Source: an uncultured Blautia sp. (lineage in GTDB: Bacteria; Bacillota; Clostridia; Lachnospirales; Lachnospiraceae). Taken from it: a DNA stretch of 11,842 nt. Where the stretch lies: NCBI GenBank assembly GCA_902476765.1, contig CABSEJ010000103.1:1-11842 (forward strand). The letters run 5' to 3'. A program made the translations under genes and the position numbers. The notes below the pieces were generated by a model. It saw only the letters and a list, made by a program, of their open reading frames with translations. It did no database searches and was not told the origin of the DNA. Below are positions 1-5,556 of this stretch, one piece after another (the first letter of the stretch is position 1; the number at the start of each line of letters is the position of its first letter).

Positions 1-47
1 AGAGCGTTCCGGGCATAGCCCAGGCTGTTGTTATAGAACATTGCTAG
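1..47 (+). CDS. spoVAD: Stage V sporulation protein AD, C-terminal end (partial)
   Basis: Only the last 14 codons are inside the window, in frame 3, reading SVPGIAQAVVIEHC and then a TAG at 45-47. SpoVAD normally lies directly upstream of SpoVAE and has a thiolase-like fold; it binds dipicolinic acid in the forespore. The call rests on position before spoVAE and on a tail that looks like the family's hydrophobic end, so it is partly inference. The stop codon overlaps the ribosome site of the next gene (AGAGGAGG at 46-53), which fits close translational coupling in a spoVA operon. The start, promoter and body of the gene are outside the window. Confidence 0.65.
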   Translation, partial: SVPGIAQAVVIEHC

Positions 48-58
48 AGGAGGACATC

Positions 59-415
59 ATGGATTATATTCAGGCATTCTGGGTGGGAGGACTTATCTGC
101 GCTCTGGTACAGATACTTTTAGAAAAGACAAAGATGCTTCCGGGAAGAGTTATGGTGCTTTTGGTCTGCACAGGAGCTCTTCTGGGGAGTCTGGGACTCT
201 ATGATAAGCTAATAGACTTTGCAGGGGCAGGGGCCAGCGTTCCCCTGCTGGGCTTCGGAAATACTCTTTTCAAAGGCGTGAAAAAAGCGATTCTGGAGGA
301 GGGCGTTCTGGGAATCTTTAAGGGAGGTTTTACAGCCAGTGCAGTGGGGATTTCCGCAGCCCTTATTTTCGGGTACCTGGCCAGTTTGATTTTTAAACCA
401 AAGATGAAAAACTAA
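59..415 (+). CDS. spoVAE: Stage V sporulation protein AE (SpoVAE/SpoVAEb)
   Basis: A 118-residue integral membrane protein of the SpoVA complex, which moves calcium-dipicolinate into the forespore and releases it at germination. The start is the ATG at 59, which has AGAGGAGG at 46-53 in front of it; a TTG at 41 is in frame but lies ahead of that ribosome site. Hydrophobic stretches lie at about residues 5-21, 30-50 and 92-112. Between the last two is a small, Gly- and Lys-rich loop (AGAGASVPLLGFG then a KGVKKAI helix), as in SpoVAC/SpoVAE proteins. Length matches the family (about 116 residues). It follows spoVAD with only 11 bases between stop and start. It is normally expressed in the forespore from a promoter upstream of the operon; that promoter is not in the window. 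No clear terminator follows; the next promoter begins almost at once. Confidence 0.93.
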   Translation: MDYIQAFWVGGLICALVQILLEKTKMLPGRVMVLLVCTGALLGSLGLYDKLIDFAGAGASVPLLGFGNTLFKGVKKAILEEGVLGIFKGGFTASAVGISAALIFGYLASLIFKPKMKN

Positions 416-417
416 GC

Positions 418-446
418 TATACATTTTCCGGGAAAGATAGTATAAT
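418..446 (+). promoter_or_regulatory. Sigma-A type promoter for the tcdA-murB-rapZ-whiA-crh operon
   Basis: A perfect -10 box TATAAT at 441-446 is preceded, after a 17-base spacer, by TATACA at 418-423 (4 of 6 matches to TTGACA). Transcription would begin near 452-454, giving a leader of about 35 bases before the small ORF at 488. It is the only good promoter seen ahead of this gene run. Confidence 0.6.
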
Positions 447-487
447 AGACCACAACAAAAAAATTGAGATAAAGGAGGGGCTGTCAC

Positions 488-571
488 ATGAGGGGAATTC
501 TGTTTCCATCATGGGGCAACCCTATAAAAATGCGTTTCAAGAAAAAGGTGTTTACAGGAGGAATGGGATAA
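488..571 (+). CDS. Small ORF (27 aa) translationally coupled to tcdA; function unknown
   Basis: An ATG at 488 has a very strong ribosome site (AAAGGAGGGG at 471-480, 7-base spacing) and opens a 27-codon frame. The peptide starts MRGILFPSWGNP and has a basic centre around KMRFKKK (residues 15-21). Its TAA at 569-571 shares its last base with the tcdA ATG (TAATG), the usual geometry for termination-reinitiation. It could be a leader peptide that sets tcdA translation, a real microprotein, or the remnant of an older N-terminal region. I do not recognise it. That the ribosome site and the promoter at 418-446 both point to this ATG is seen; that it is translated is inferred. Confidence 0.45.
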   Translation: MRGILFPSWGNPIKMRFKKKVFTGGMG

Positions 572-1353
572 TGCTTCACGCATTCTCACGCTCAGAAGAA
601 CTATTAGGAAAAGAAGGACTGAAATGTCTGGCGGATTCCAGGGTAGCGGTATTTGGAATCGGCGGAGTGGGAACCTATGTGGTGGAAGCCCTGGCAAGGG
701 CAGGAGTGGGAACTCTGACTCTGGTGGACCACGACCAGGTAAGCCTTACCAATCTGAACAGACAGTTGGTGGCTTTGCGCTCTACCATGGGAAAAAAGAA
801 GGTGTTAGTGGAAAAAGAGCGGATTATGGATATCAACCGGGAGGCTGTAGTCCATACATATGACACGTTTTTTGGAGATAAGACTGCGGATTTATTTGAT
901 TTTACGGCTTTTGACTATATTGTGGACGCTGTGGATACGGTTTCTGCCAAGCTGCTTTTGATAGAGAAGGCCAAGGAAGCAGGGGTACCCATTATTTCCT
1001 GTATGGGAACCGGAAACAAGCTGGATCCCTCCTGCTTTCAGATTGCGGATATTTCCAAGACCAGTGTATGCCCGCTGGCTAAAGTTATGCGGGCAGAGCT
1101 GAAGAAACGGAGGATTAAGAAGGTAAAGGTTTTGTTTTCCACGGAAATCCCTCCGAAGGAGAAACGGAGACGGCAGGGCCTGAAAACAGAGGGAACCCAG
1201 GAGGCTGCTGAAGTGAGAAGCGGCACCGGCCGACCGGTACCGGCCAGCGTATCTTTTGTGCCGGGAGTGGCGGGATTGATGATAGCCGGGGAAGTTATCA
1301 AGGATTTAATCGGTATAAATACAAAAAATAAAGGGGAATTTAAATTAAAATGA
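571..1353 (+). CDS. tcdA: tRNA threonylcarbamoyladenosine dehydratase (ThiF/E1-like)
   Basis: A 260-residue E1-like enzyme that uses ATP to cyclise t6A at position 37 of ANN-decoding tRNAs to ct6A. The nucleotide-binding loop GIGGVG is at residues 29-34, with the acidic VDHDQV at 52-57, NLNRQ at 61-65 (conserved Arg64) and VDAVD at 118-122. MGTGNKLDPS at 145-154 and the following segment up to SVCPLAKVMR are typical of the TcdA/YgdL branch rather than ThiF or MoeB. The start at 571 has AGGAGG at 556-561; an in-frame ATG at 511 would add 20 residues that do not look like the family and has no ribosome site. Residues about 195-222 form a charged, Gly-rich insert (PPKEKRRRQG to SGTGRP), the usual variable loop. 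The TGA overlaps the murB start by four bases (ATGA), so the two are coupled. Confidence 0.9.
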   Translation: MLHAFSRSEELLGKEGLKCLADSRVAVFGIGGVGTYVVEALARAGVGTLTLVDHDQVSLTNLNRQLVALRSTMGKKKVLVEKERIMDINREAVVHTYDTFFGDKTADLFDFTAFDYIVDAVDTVSAKLLLIEKAKEAGVPIISCMGTGNKLDPSCFQIADISKTSVCPLAKVMRAELKKRRIKKVKVLFSTEIPPKEKRRRQGLKTEGTQEAAEVRSGTGRPVPASVSFVPGVAGLMIAGEVIKDLIGINTKNKGEFKLK

Positions 1354-2264
1354 ATAATCAGACCATAGAAAATAAATTCTGTGCATGTTTGGGCAGTGAT
1401 AACGTAAAGCGGGATGAACCCATGAGAAAGCATACCACTTTTCGCATTGGAGGGCCTGCGGACTTTTACCTCTGTCCCCACAGTACAGGGGAACTTTCAG
1501 AAGCCATCGCCATATGCCGGCAGGAAAATCTTCCTTTTTTTATTTTGGGGAACGGAAGTAATCTGCTGGTCAGCGACAAGGGATACCGGGGAGTTGTGAT
1601 TCAGATATGGAAGAATCTCAGCCATATTCAGACAGAAGGCAGGATTCTCCGGGCTCAGGCAGGAGCGCTTTTGTCTAAAATTGCGGCTCAGGCCTTAGAG
1701 AATGGCCTGACAGGCATGGAATTTGCCGCCGGGATTCCGGGTACCCTGGGAGGAGCAGTGGTAATGAATGCCGGGGCCTACGGCGGAGAGATGAAAGATA
1801 TCCTGAAAGAGGTGGAGGTCATGACCGCCCAGGGAGAGGTTCTGACGTTGAGTAAGGACGAACTGAAGCTGGGATACAGGACCAGTGTGGTGAAGGAAAA
1901 GGGCTATATCGTATTGTCCGCTTGCATGGAACTGGCTTTTGGAGAGCAAGAAGAAATCCGAAAGACCATGGAAGAATTAAAACAGAAGCGGGTGGATAAG
2001 CAGCCTTTGGAAATGCCAAGCGCAGGCAGTACCTTTAAACGCCCTGAAGGATATTTTGCGGGAAAGCTGATTATGGACGCAGGATTAAGAGGCTTCAGCA
2101 TCGGAGGTGCCCAGGTTTCCCAGAAGCACTGCGGATTTGTGGTGAATAAAGGAGGGGCCACTGCCGCTGATGTAAAAGCACTGATTCAGGAAGTACAAAG
2201 ACAGGTAAAGGATAAGTTCGGAGTTACGCTGGAAACAGAGGTAAAATTCCTGGGAGAATTTTAG
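1350..2264 (+). CDS. murB: UDP-N-acetylenolpyruvoylglucosamine reductase MurB
   Basis: A 304-residue cytoplasmic FAD enzyme that reduces UDP-GlcNAc-enolpyruvate to UDP-MurNAc with NADPH, the second committed step of peptidoglycan synthesis. The flavin domain is clear: TTFRIGGPAD at residues 29-38, LGNGSNLLVSDKG at 66-78 and AGIPGTLGGAVVMNAGAYGG at 127-146. The catalytic set expected for the family is present: Arg177 in GYRTS, Ser227 in SAGSTFKRP and Glu297 in the C-terminal ETEVKF. It has the compact build of Firmicute type II MurB. The ATG at 1350 overlaps the tcdA stop; a G-rich site (AAAGGGGA, about 1328-1335) sits somewhat far upstream, so translation probably depends partly on coupling. 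The next gene starts 8 bases after its stop. Confidence 0.97.
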   Translation: MNNQTIENKFCACLGSDNVKRDEPMRKHTTFRIGGPADFYLCPHSTGELSEAIAICRQENLPFFILGNGSNLLVSDKGYRGVVIQIWKNLSHIQTEGRILRAQAGALLSKIAAQALENGLTGMEFAAGIPGTLGGAVVMNAGAYGGEMKDILKEVEVMTAQGEVLTLSKDELKLGYRTSVVKEKGYIVLSACMELAFGEQEEIRKTMEELKQKRVDKQPLEMPSAGSTFKRPEGYFAGKLIMDAGLRGFSIGGAQVSQKHCGFVVNKGGATAADVKALIQEVQRQVKDKFGVTLETEVKFLGEF

Positions 2265-2272
2265 GAGGAGAT

Positions 2273-3163
2273 ATGCGGTTTGTAATTGTAACGGGAATGT
2301 CCGGGGCAGGAAAGTCTACAGCACTTAAAATGCTGGAGGACATGGAATATTTTTGTGTGGATAATCTGCCGGTTCCTCTCATTGAAAAGTTTATACAGCT
2401 TATTAAGGACAGCGGCCCGGGAGAAATCGAAAGGGTAGCTGTGGGAGTTGACGTGAGAAGCGGAAAATCCCTGGGTGAGCTGGAATCTGTACTGGAGAAA
2501 ATCAAGTATCCGGGAACCCGTGCGGAAATCCTGTTTCTGGAGGCGGATGACGCTACTTTGGTGAAGCGGTATAAGGAGACCAGAAGAAGCCATCCGCTGT
2601 CCGGCAACGGACGTGTAGATGAGGGAATCCGCCAGGAGAGGGAGCGGCTTAAATACCTGAAACAGTATGCAGATTATCTGGTAGATACCAGCAAGCTTCT
2701 TACCAGGGAACTGAAGGCAGAGCTGGAGAAGATTTTTGTGGAGAACCGGAAGTTTAAGAACCTTATGGTCACGGTGCTGTCTTTTGGGTTCAAGTACGGA
2801 ATCCCTCAGGATGCAGACCTGGTTTTTGACGTAAGATTTCTGCCAAACCCCTATTACCTGGAAAGTCTCAGACCCTTAAGCGGCAACGACAAACCGGTGC
2901 GGGATTATGTGATGGGCTTTGAGCTGGCTCATGAATTTTCTGCTAAGCTGGAGGATATGATTCGGTTTTTGATTCCCAATTACATAGCCGAGGGCAAGAC
3001 CCAGCTTGTAATTGCAGTGGGATGTACAGGAGGCAAGCACCGCTCTGTGACGCTGGCCAATGAGCTGTATCAGCGTCTGGGAAAAAGCGAGGAGTACGGG
3101 CTTCGGATTGAGCACAGAGATATAGAGAAGGATGGGAAGAAATGTCTTTTTCCGGAAACGTAA
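2273..3163 (+). CDS. rapZ: RapZ/YvcJ nucleotide-binding adaptor protein
   Basis: A 296-residue two-domain protein. The N-terminal P-loop domain has a Walker A motif GMSGAGKS at residues 8-15, the conserved CVDNLP at 28-33, VGVDVRSG at 57-64 and ETRRSHPL at 102-109. The C-terminal domain carries YGIPQDADLVFDVRFLPNP at 175-193 and the phosphate-binding-like VGCTGGKHRSV at 249-259. E. coli RapZ steers RNase E to GlmZ RNA and senses glucosamine-6-phosphate; in Firmicutes (B. subtilis YvcJ) it binds and hydrolyses ATP/GTP and its role is less settled. Location next to murB fits a link with cell-wall precursor control, but that is inference. AGGAGG at 2263-2268 overlaps the murB TAG and supports the start. 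Its last 22 bases overlap whiA in another frame. Confidence 0.95.
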   Translation: MRFVIVTGMSGAGKSTALKMLEDMEYFCVDNLPVPLIEKFIQLIKDSGPGEIERVAVGVDVRSGKSLGELESVLEKIKYPGTRAEILFLEADDATLVKRYKETRRSHPLSGNGRVDEGIRQERERLKYLKQYADYLVDTSKLLTRELKAELEKIFVENRKFKNLMVTVLSFGFKYGIPQDADLVFDVRFLPNPYYLESLRPLSGNDKPVRDYVMGFELAHEFSAKLEDMIRFLIPNYIAEGKTQLVIAVGCTGGKHRSVTLANELYQRLGKSEEYGLRIEHRDIEKDGKKCLFPET

Positions 3164-4101
3164 AGGAAGAGCTTCTGGCCCACATAGGCAGCGCCAGACA
3201 TTGCAGGATTGCAGAGCTGGCCGCTATTTTGGCCTTTGAGGGAGAAATATGCCGGAATTCTTCCGGAGAATTGAATCTGAGGGTCTCCTCGGAAAATGAA
3301 AGCATTATAAGAAAGTGCTTTACAATACTGACAAAAACGTTTAGAATAGAGGGCGTAGTTTCTATTGATGAACGATTAGGCAAGAAAAACAACCGATTTA
3401 CCATTGACGTAAAGAATCAGGCGGAGGCTGTGAAGATTCTTCAGGCCGTAAAACTGCTGAGCGTAGACCTGAAACCAGTGCCTGTGCGTGGGCTGGTCAA
3501 TCCTATAGTGGTTCAGAAAAACTGCTGTAAAAGAGCGTTTTTACGAGGGGCTTTTTTATGTGCCGGTTCCATCAGCGACCCGGAGAAGTTTTACCACTTT
3601 GAGATTGTGTGTACCACGGAAGAAAAGGCCAGACAAATGCAGGAGCTGATACAATCCTTTGAGATTGACGCTAAGATTGTAAAACGGAAAAGGTATGATG
3701 TTGTTTATGTCAAGGAAGGCGCACAAATCGTAGAGCTCTTGGGCCTTATGGGAGCAGGGGTTTCCCTTATGAACCTGGAAAATGTCAGGATATTTAAGGG
3801 GGTCCGCAACAATGTGAACAGAAAGGTAAACTGCGAAACAGCGAACATCAATAAGACTGTAAATGCAGCGGTAAAACAGATGGATGATATTATCTATATC
3901 CGGGATACCGTAGGACTTCACAGGCTTCCGGAAAATCTGGAGGAGACAGCCCTGGTGAGGCTGGAATATCCTCAGGCATCCTTAAAGGAACTGGGAGCCC
4001 TTCTGTCAACGCCGGTAGGAAAATCCGGGGTGAATCACAGGCTGCGGAAAATCAGCAGCATAGCAGAACAGCTAAGAGGAGTCAAGGAGGAGCAAGCATG
4101 A
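3142..4101 (+). CDS. whiA: DNA-binding protein WhiA
   Basis: A 319-residue regulator with a degenerate LAGLIDADG homing-endonuclease fold joined to a C-terminal helix-turn-helix. The N-terminus MSFSGNVKEELLAHI and CRIAELAAILAFEG (21-34) are diagnostic. The degenerate LAGLIDADG segment is at about 130-149 (KRAFLRGAFLCAGSIS), and RNNVNRKVNCETANINKT at 222-239 precedes the helix-turn-helix at about 278-305 (ASLKELGALL, then GKSGVNHRLRKI). In actinomycetes WhiA activates sporulation and division genes; in B. subtilis it affects division and chromosome segregation without an agreed regulon. The start is inside the end of rapZ (22-base overlap) with only a weak purine-rich ribosome site (about 3127-3140), so coupling is likely. 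Its TGA overlaps the next start by four bases. B. subtilis has yvcK between rapZ and whiA; here it is absent. Confidence 0.96.
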   Translation: MSFSGNVKEELLAHIGSARHCRIAELAAILAFEGEICRNSSGELNLRVSSENESIIRKCFTILTKTFRIEGVVSIDERLGKKNNRFTIDVKNQAEAVKILQAVKLLSVDLKPVPVRGLVNPIVVQKNCCKRAFLRGAFLCAGSISDPEKFYHFEIVCTTEEKARQMQELIQSFEIDAKIVKRKRYDVVYVKEGAQIVELLGLMGAGVSLMNLENVRIFKGVRNNVNRKVNCETANINKTVNAAVKQMDDIIYIRDTVGLHRLPENLEETALVRLEYPQASLKELGALLSTPVGKSGVNHRLRKISSIAEQLRGVKEEQA

Positions 4102-4352
4102 TTAGAAAACCAATTACTATCGGAATTTCAAGCGGATTAGAGGCGAGACCTATCGCACTTCTTGTTCAGGTAGCCAGCCAGTATTCCAGCAGTATTTATC
4201 TGGAAAGCGAAGAGAAGAAGGTAAATGCCAAAAGCATTATGGGCATGATGAGCCTTGGACTGGACGCCGGAGAAAAGGTGACCGTTTCTATTGAAGGTTC
4301 CGATGAAGAGGAAGCCATGCAGGGCATTGAGGAATACTTAGGGAAAAAGTAA
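4098..4352 (+). CDS. crh: Crh-like HPr-family protein with Glu at position 15
   Basis: An 84-residue HPr-fold protein. HPr carries phosphate from PTS enzyme I on His15 and is phosphorylated on Ser46 by HPr kinase; Crh keeps only the Ser46 role and works with CcpA in catabolite repression. Here the active-site stretch reads SGLEARPIA (residues 12-20), with Glu15 where HPr has His and B. subtilis Crh has Gln. Ser46 is kept in NAKSIMGMMSLGL (43-55). The protein should therefore be unable to carry PTS phosphate but could still be a target of HPr kinase. AAGGAGGAG at 4084-4092 supports the start, which overlaps the whiA stop (ATGA). The position after whiA matches crh of B. subtilis. The gene ends the operon; a terminator follows at 4435-4493. 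The fold is certain; the exact name is by residue pattern and context. Confidence 0.85.
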   Translation: MIRKPITIGISSGLEARPIALLVQVASQYSSSIYLESEEKKVNAKSIMGMMSLGLDAGEKVTVSIEGSDEEEAMQGIEEYLGKK

Positions 4353-4434
4353 AGGATTAAAATGGAAAATCAGGGAACAAGATATAAAGAAGGATATTTC
4401 TTGTTTTTGGAAATGAAAGAGAAAATATAAAAAC

Positions 4435-4493
4435 AAAAAGCCGGGCGAATCCCAGGAAGGTCAAAGAACCTTGGGGAGTTGGCCCGGCTTTTT
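4435..4493. terminator. Bidirectional intrinsic terminator between crh and the GNAT gene
   Basis: AAAAAGCCGGGC at 4435-4446 pairs perfectly over 12 bp with GCCCGGCTTTTT at 4482-4493. The 35-base interior can fold further: AAGGT (4457-4461) with ACCTT (4468-4472) and CCC (4451-4453) with GGG (4473-4475). A T-run follows the GC stem on the plus strand, and on the minus strand the stem is followed by TTTTTGTTTTTATA. It therefore can stop both the crh operon and the convergent acetyltransferase gene. Confidence 0.85.
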
Positions 4494-4539
4494 CGGTAAT
4501 GATATTTTTGATTGGGCTTTATGCTTTTTGGGTTAAAAT

Positions 4540-5322
4540 TCAGGGCTCTCCTGGCTGATTATCCTGAGGCGCTGTGTGATATTGCTGACGGAACCAGTAA
4601 GTATAGAAATCCTGAAAACCTAGGGAGGCGTAAAGCCTTTTTGCAGGAAGATTCCCTTTTACCACCTGCAGGTAGGCTCGGGAGGCTCCCTGCTCCATAG
4701 CGGCCCGCAAAAGGCTCTGGCAGATGGAGCGCCCAATATGTCCCCGGCGGCAGTCTTTGCGGACGTGGATAGCATAGATGCCGATATAATCCCGGTCCAG
4801 GATACCCAGACCGGTTCCGATGATTTGTCCTTTGTCCCATACAGAGGCTGCTATGGTGTCCTTGGGAATAGCAGCGTACATAGAGGGAACAATCTGCCGG
4901 TGTATAGGATTGTCCGTTCCCTTTAAGGCAAATAGAGCCTCCAACCATTCAGGAGAAATGGAGGGAGCCAGGGTTACAGAAACAGAACCCCGGGGAAAGG
5001 AAACGCCGTTTAAATCCATAGTCATTACTTCTGTAACGTGGGCTGTATGGTAGCCTCTTGCGGTAAGCTTCTGGTCAAAGGCACTGCTAATAAGGGGAGT
5101 GATTTTATAGATAGCAGGAGTTCCCCATTTTTCGTATATCTCTTCACAATAGTCCAGCTTATCTGACAGAGGAATGGAGGAAGAGCCTATCTGTTCAATG
5201 CAGTTGGTACGGTGGGTATAAAAATAAGAAAAGCGTAAAAGCCAACCATCGTAAAGCTGTATCTGATGAGAAGGCCAGGCGTTCAGGGACAAATCTTCTA
5301 TAGTTTTAATGGTGTTTTTCAT
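4540..5322 (-). CDS. GNAT-family N-acetyltransferase
   Basis: A 260-residue protein with a C-terminal GNAT acetyl-CoA domain. The acceptor-CoA region is at about residues 180-240: IGIYAIHVRKDCRRGHIGRS (180-199) forms strand 4 and the pyrophosphate loop, and LQVVKGNLPAKRLYASLGFQ (218-237) forms the closing strand and helix. The N-terminal part (NAWPSHQIQLYDGWLLRFSY, 14-33, then THRTNCIEQI) resembles GNAT proteins that carry an extra degenerate N-terminal domain. The substrate cannot be told. The loop reads RRGHIG, with His where the usual R/Q-x-x-G-x-G/A has the first Gly. The start at 5322 has AGAGGA 9-10 bases upstream on the minus strand and a promoter at 5399-5427; the frame stays open to an ATG at 5439, but that lies upstream of the promoter. 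It is a single gene, convergent with crh and divergent from the M18 gene. Confidence 0.82.
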   Translation of the reverse strand: MKNTIKTIEDLSLNAWPSHQIQLYDGWLLRFSYFYTHRTNCIEQIGSSSIPLSDKLDYCEEIYEKWGTPAIYKITPLISSAFDQKLTARGYHTAHVTEVMTMDLNGVSFPRGSVSVTLAPSISPEWLEALFALKGTDNPIHRQIVPSMYAAIPKDTIAASVWDKGQIIGTGLGILDRDYIGIYAIHVRKDCRRGHIGRSICQSLLRAAMEQGASRAYLQVVKGNLPAKRLYASLGFQDFYTYWFRQQYHTAPQDNQPGEP

Positions 5323-5343
5323 CGTTTTATCCTCTTTTCTTAG

Positions 5344-5380
5344 TACCCTCAGTGTACAAAGGGTATCTGCACAGAGGGTA
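5344..5380. repeat. Imperfect palindrome, copy A of a two-copy intergenic repeat
   Basis: TACCCTC at 5344-5350 pairs with GAGGGTA at 5374-5380. Inside it, after an A-A mismatch, GTG (5352-5354) pairs with CAC (5370-5372), leaving a 15-base loop. The left arm and loop start match copy B at 8296-8314 in 17 of 19 bases. It lies in the 5' untranslated region of the GNAT gene (minus strand). No T-run follows on either strand, so it does not look like a terminator. Confidence 0.55.
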
Positions 5381-5398
5381 GGGAAATTGATGATATAG

Positions 5399-5427
5399 AT
5401 TATATAAGAAGCTTCTCTCTGACGCAA
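5399..5427 (-). promoter_or_regulatory. Sigma-A promoter for the GNAT gene
   Basis: Read on the minus strand, TTGCGT (5427-5422), a 17-base spacer and a perfect TATAAT (5404-5399). Transcription would start near 5392, giving a leader of about 70 bases that contains the palindrome at 5344-5380. Confidence 0.7.
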
Positions 5428-5433
5428 GAGGCA

Positions 5434-5462
5434 TTGCAATTAAAGGCGAGTTGTAGTAGAAT
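5434..5462 (+). promoter_or_regulatory. Sigma-A promoter for the M18 aminopeptidase gene
   Basis: TTGCAA at 5434-5439, a 17-base spacer, then TAGAAT at 5457-5462 (5 of 6 matches). Its -35 box is only 6 bases from the -35 box of the divergent GNAT promoter, so the two polymerases would compete or share control. Confidence 0.65.
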
Positions 5463-5474
5463 CGGTGATACAGG

Positions 5475-5519
5475 AGCCGGAGAATCCTCAGACTATCCGG
5501 GGATTTTTCAAGTCCGGCT
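5475..5519 (+). other. Hairpin in the M18 mRNA leader
   Basis: AGCCGG (5475-5480) pairs with CCGGCT (5514-5519), and inside it AATCCTC (5483-5489) pairs with GGGGATT (5499-5505) with one G-T wobble. The inner hairpin is followed by TTTTT. It sits between the promoter at 5434-5462 and the ribosome site at 5540-5546. It could be a weak attenuator or just a stabilising 5' structure. Confidence 0.4.
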
Positions 5520-5556
5520 GATGCATTATACGAACTATAAAGGAGGCTCTTTAGAG

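Noticed and set aside
511..570. N-terminal extension of TcdA starting at ATG 511
   Set aside because: No ribosome site precedes 511, the extra 20 residues do not fit the family, and ATG 571 has AGGAGG at good spacing.
5323..5439. Longer GNAT protein starting at 5439 (minus)
   Set aside because: The region contains the promoter and the palindrome, the added residues look unlike protein sequence of the family, and ATG 5322 has its own ribosome site.
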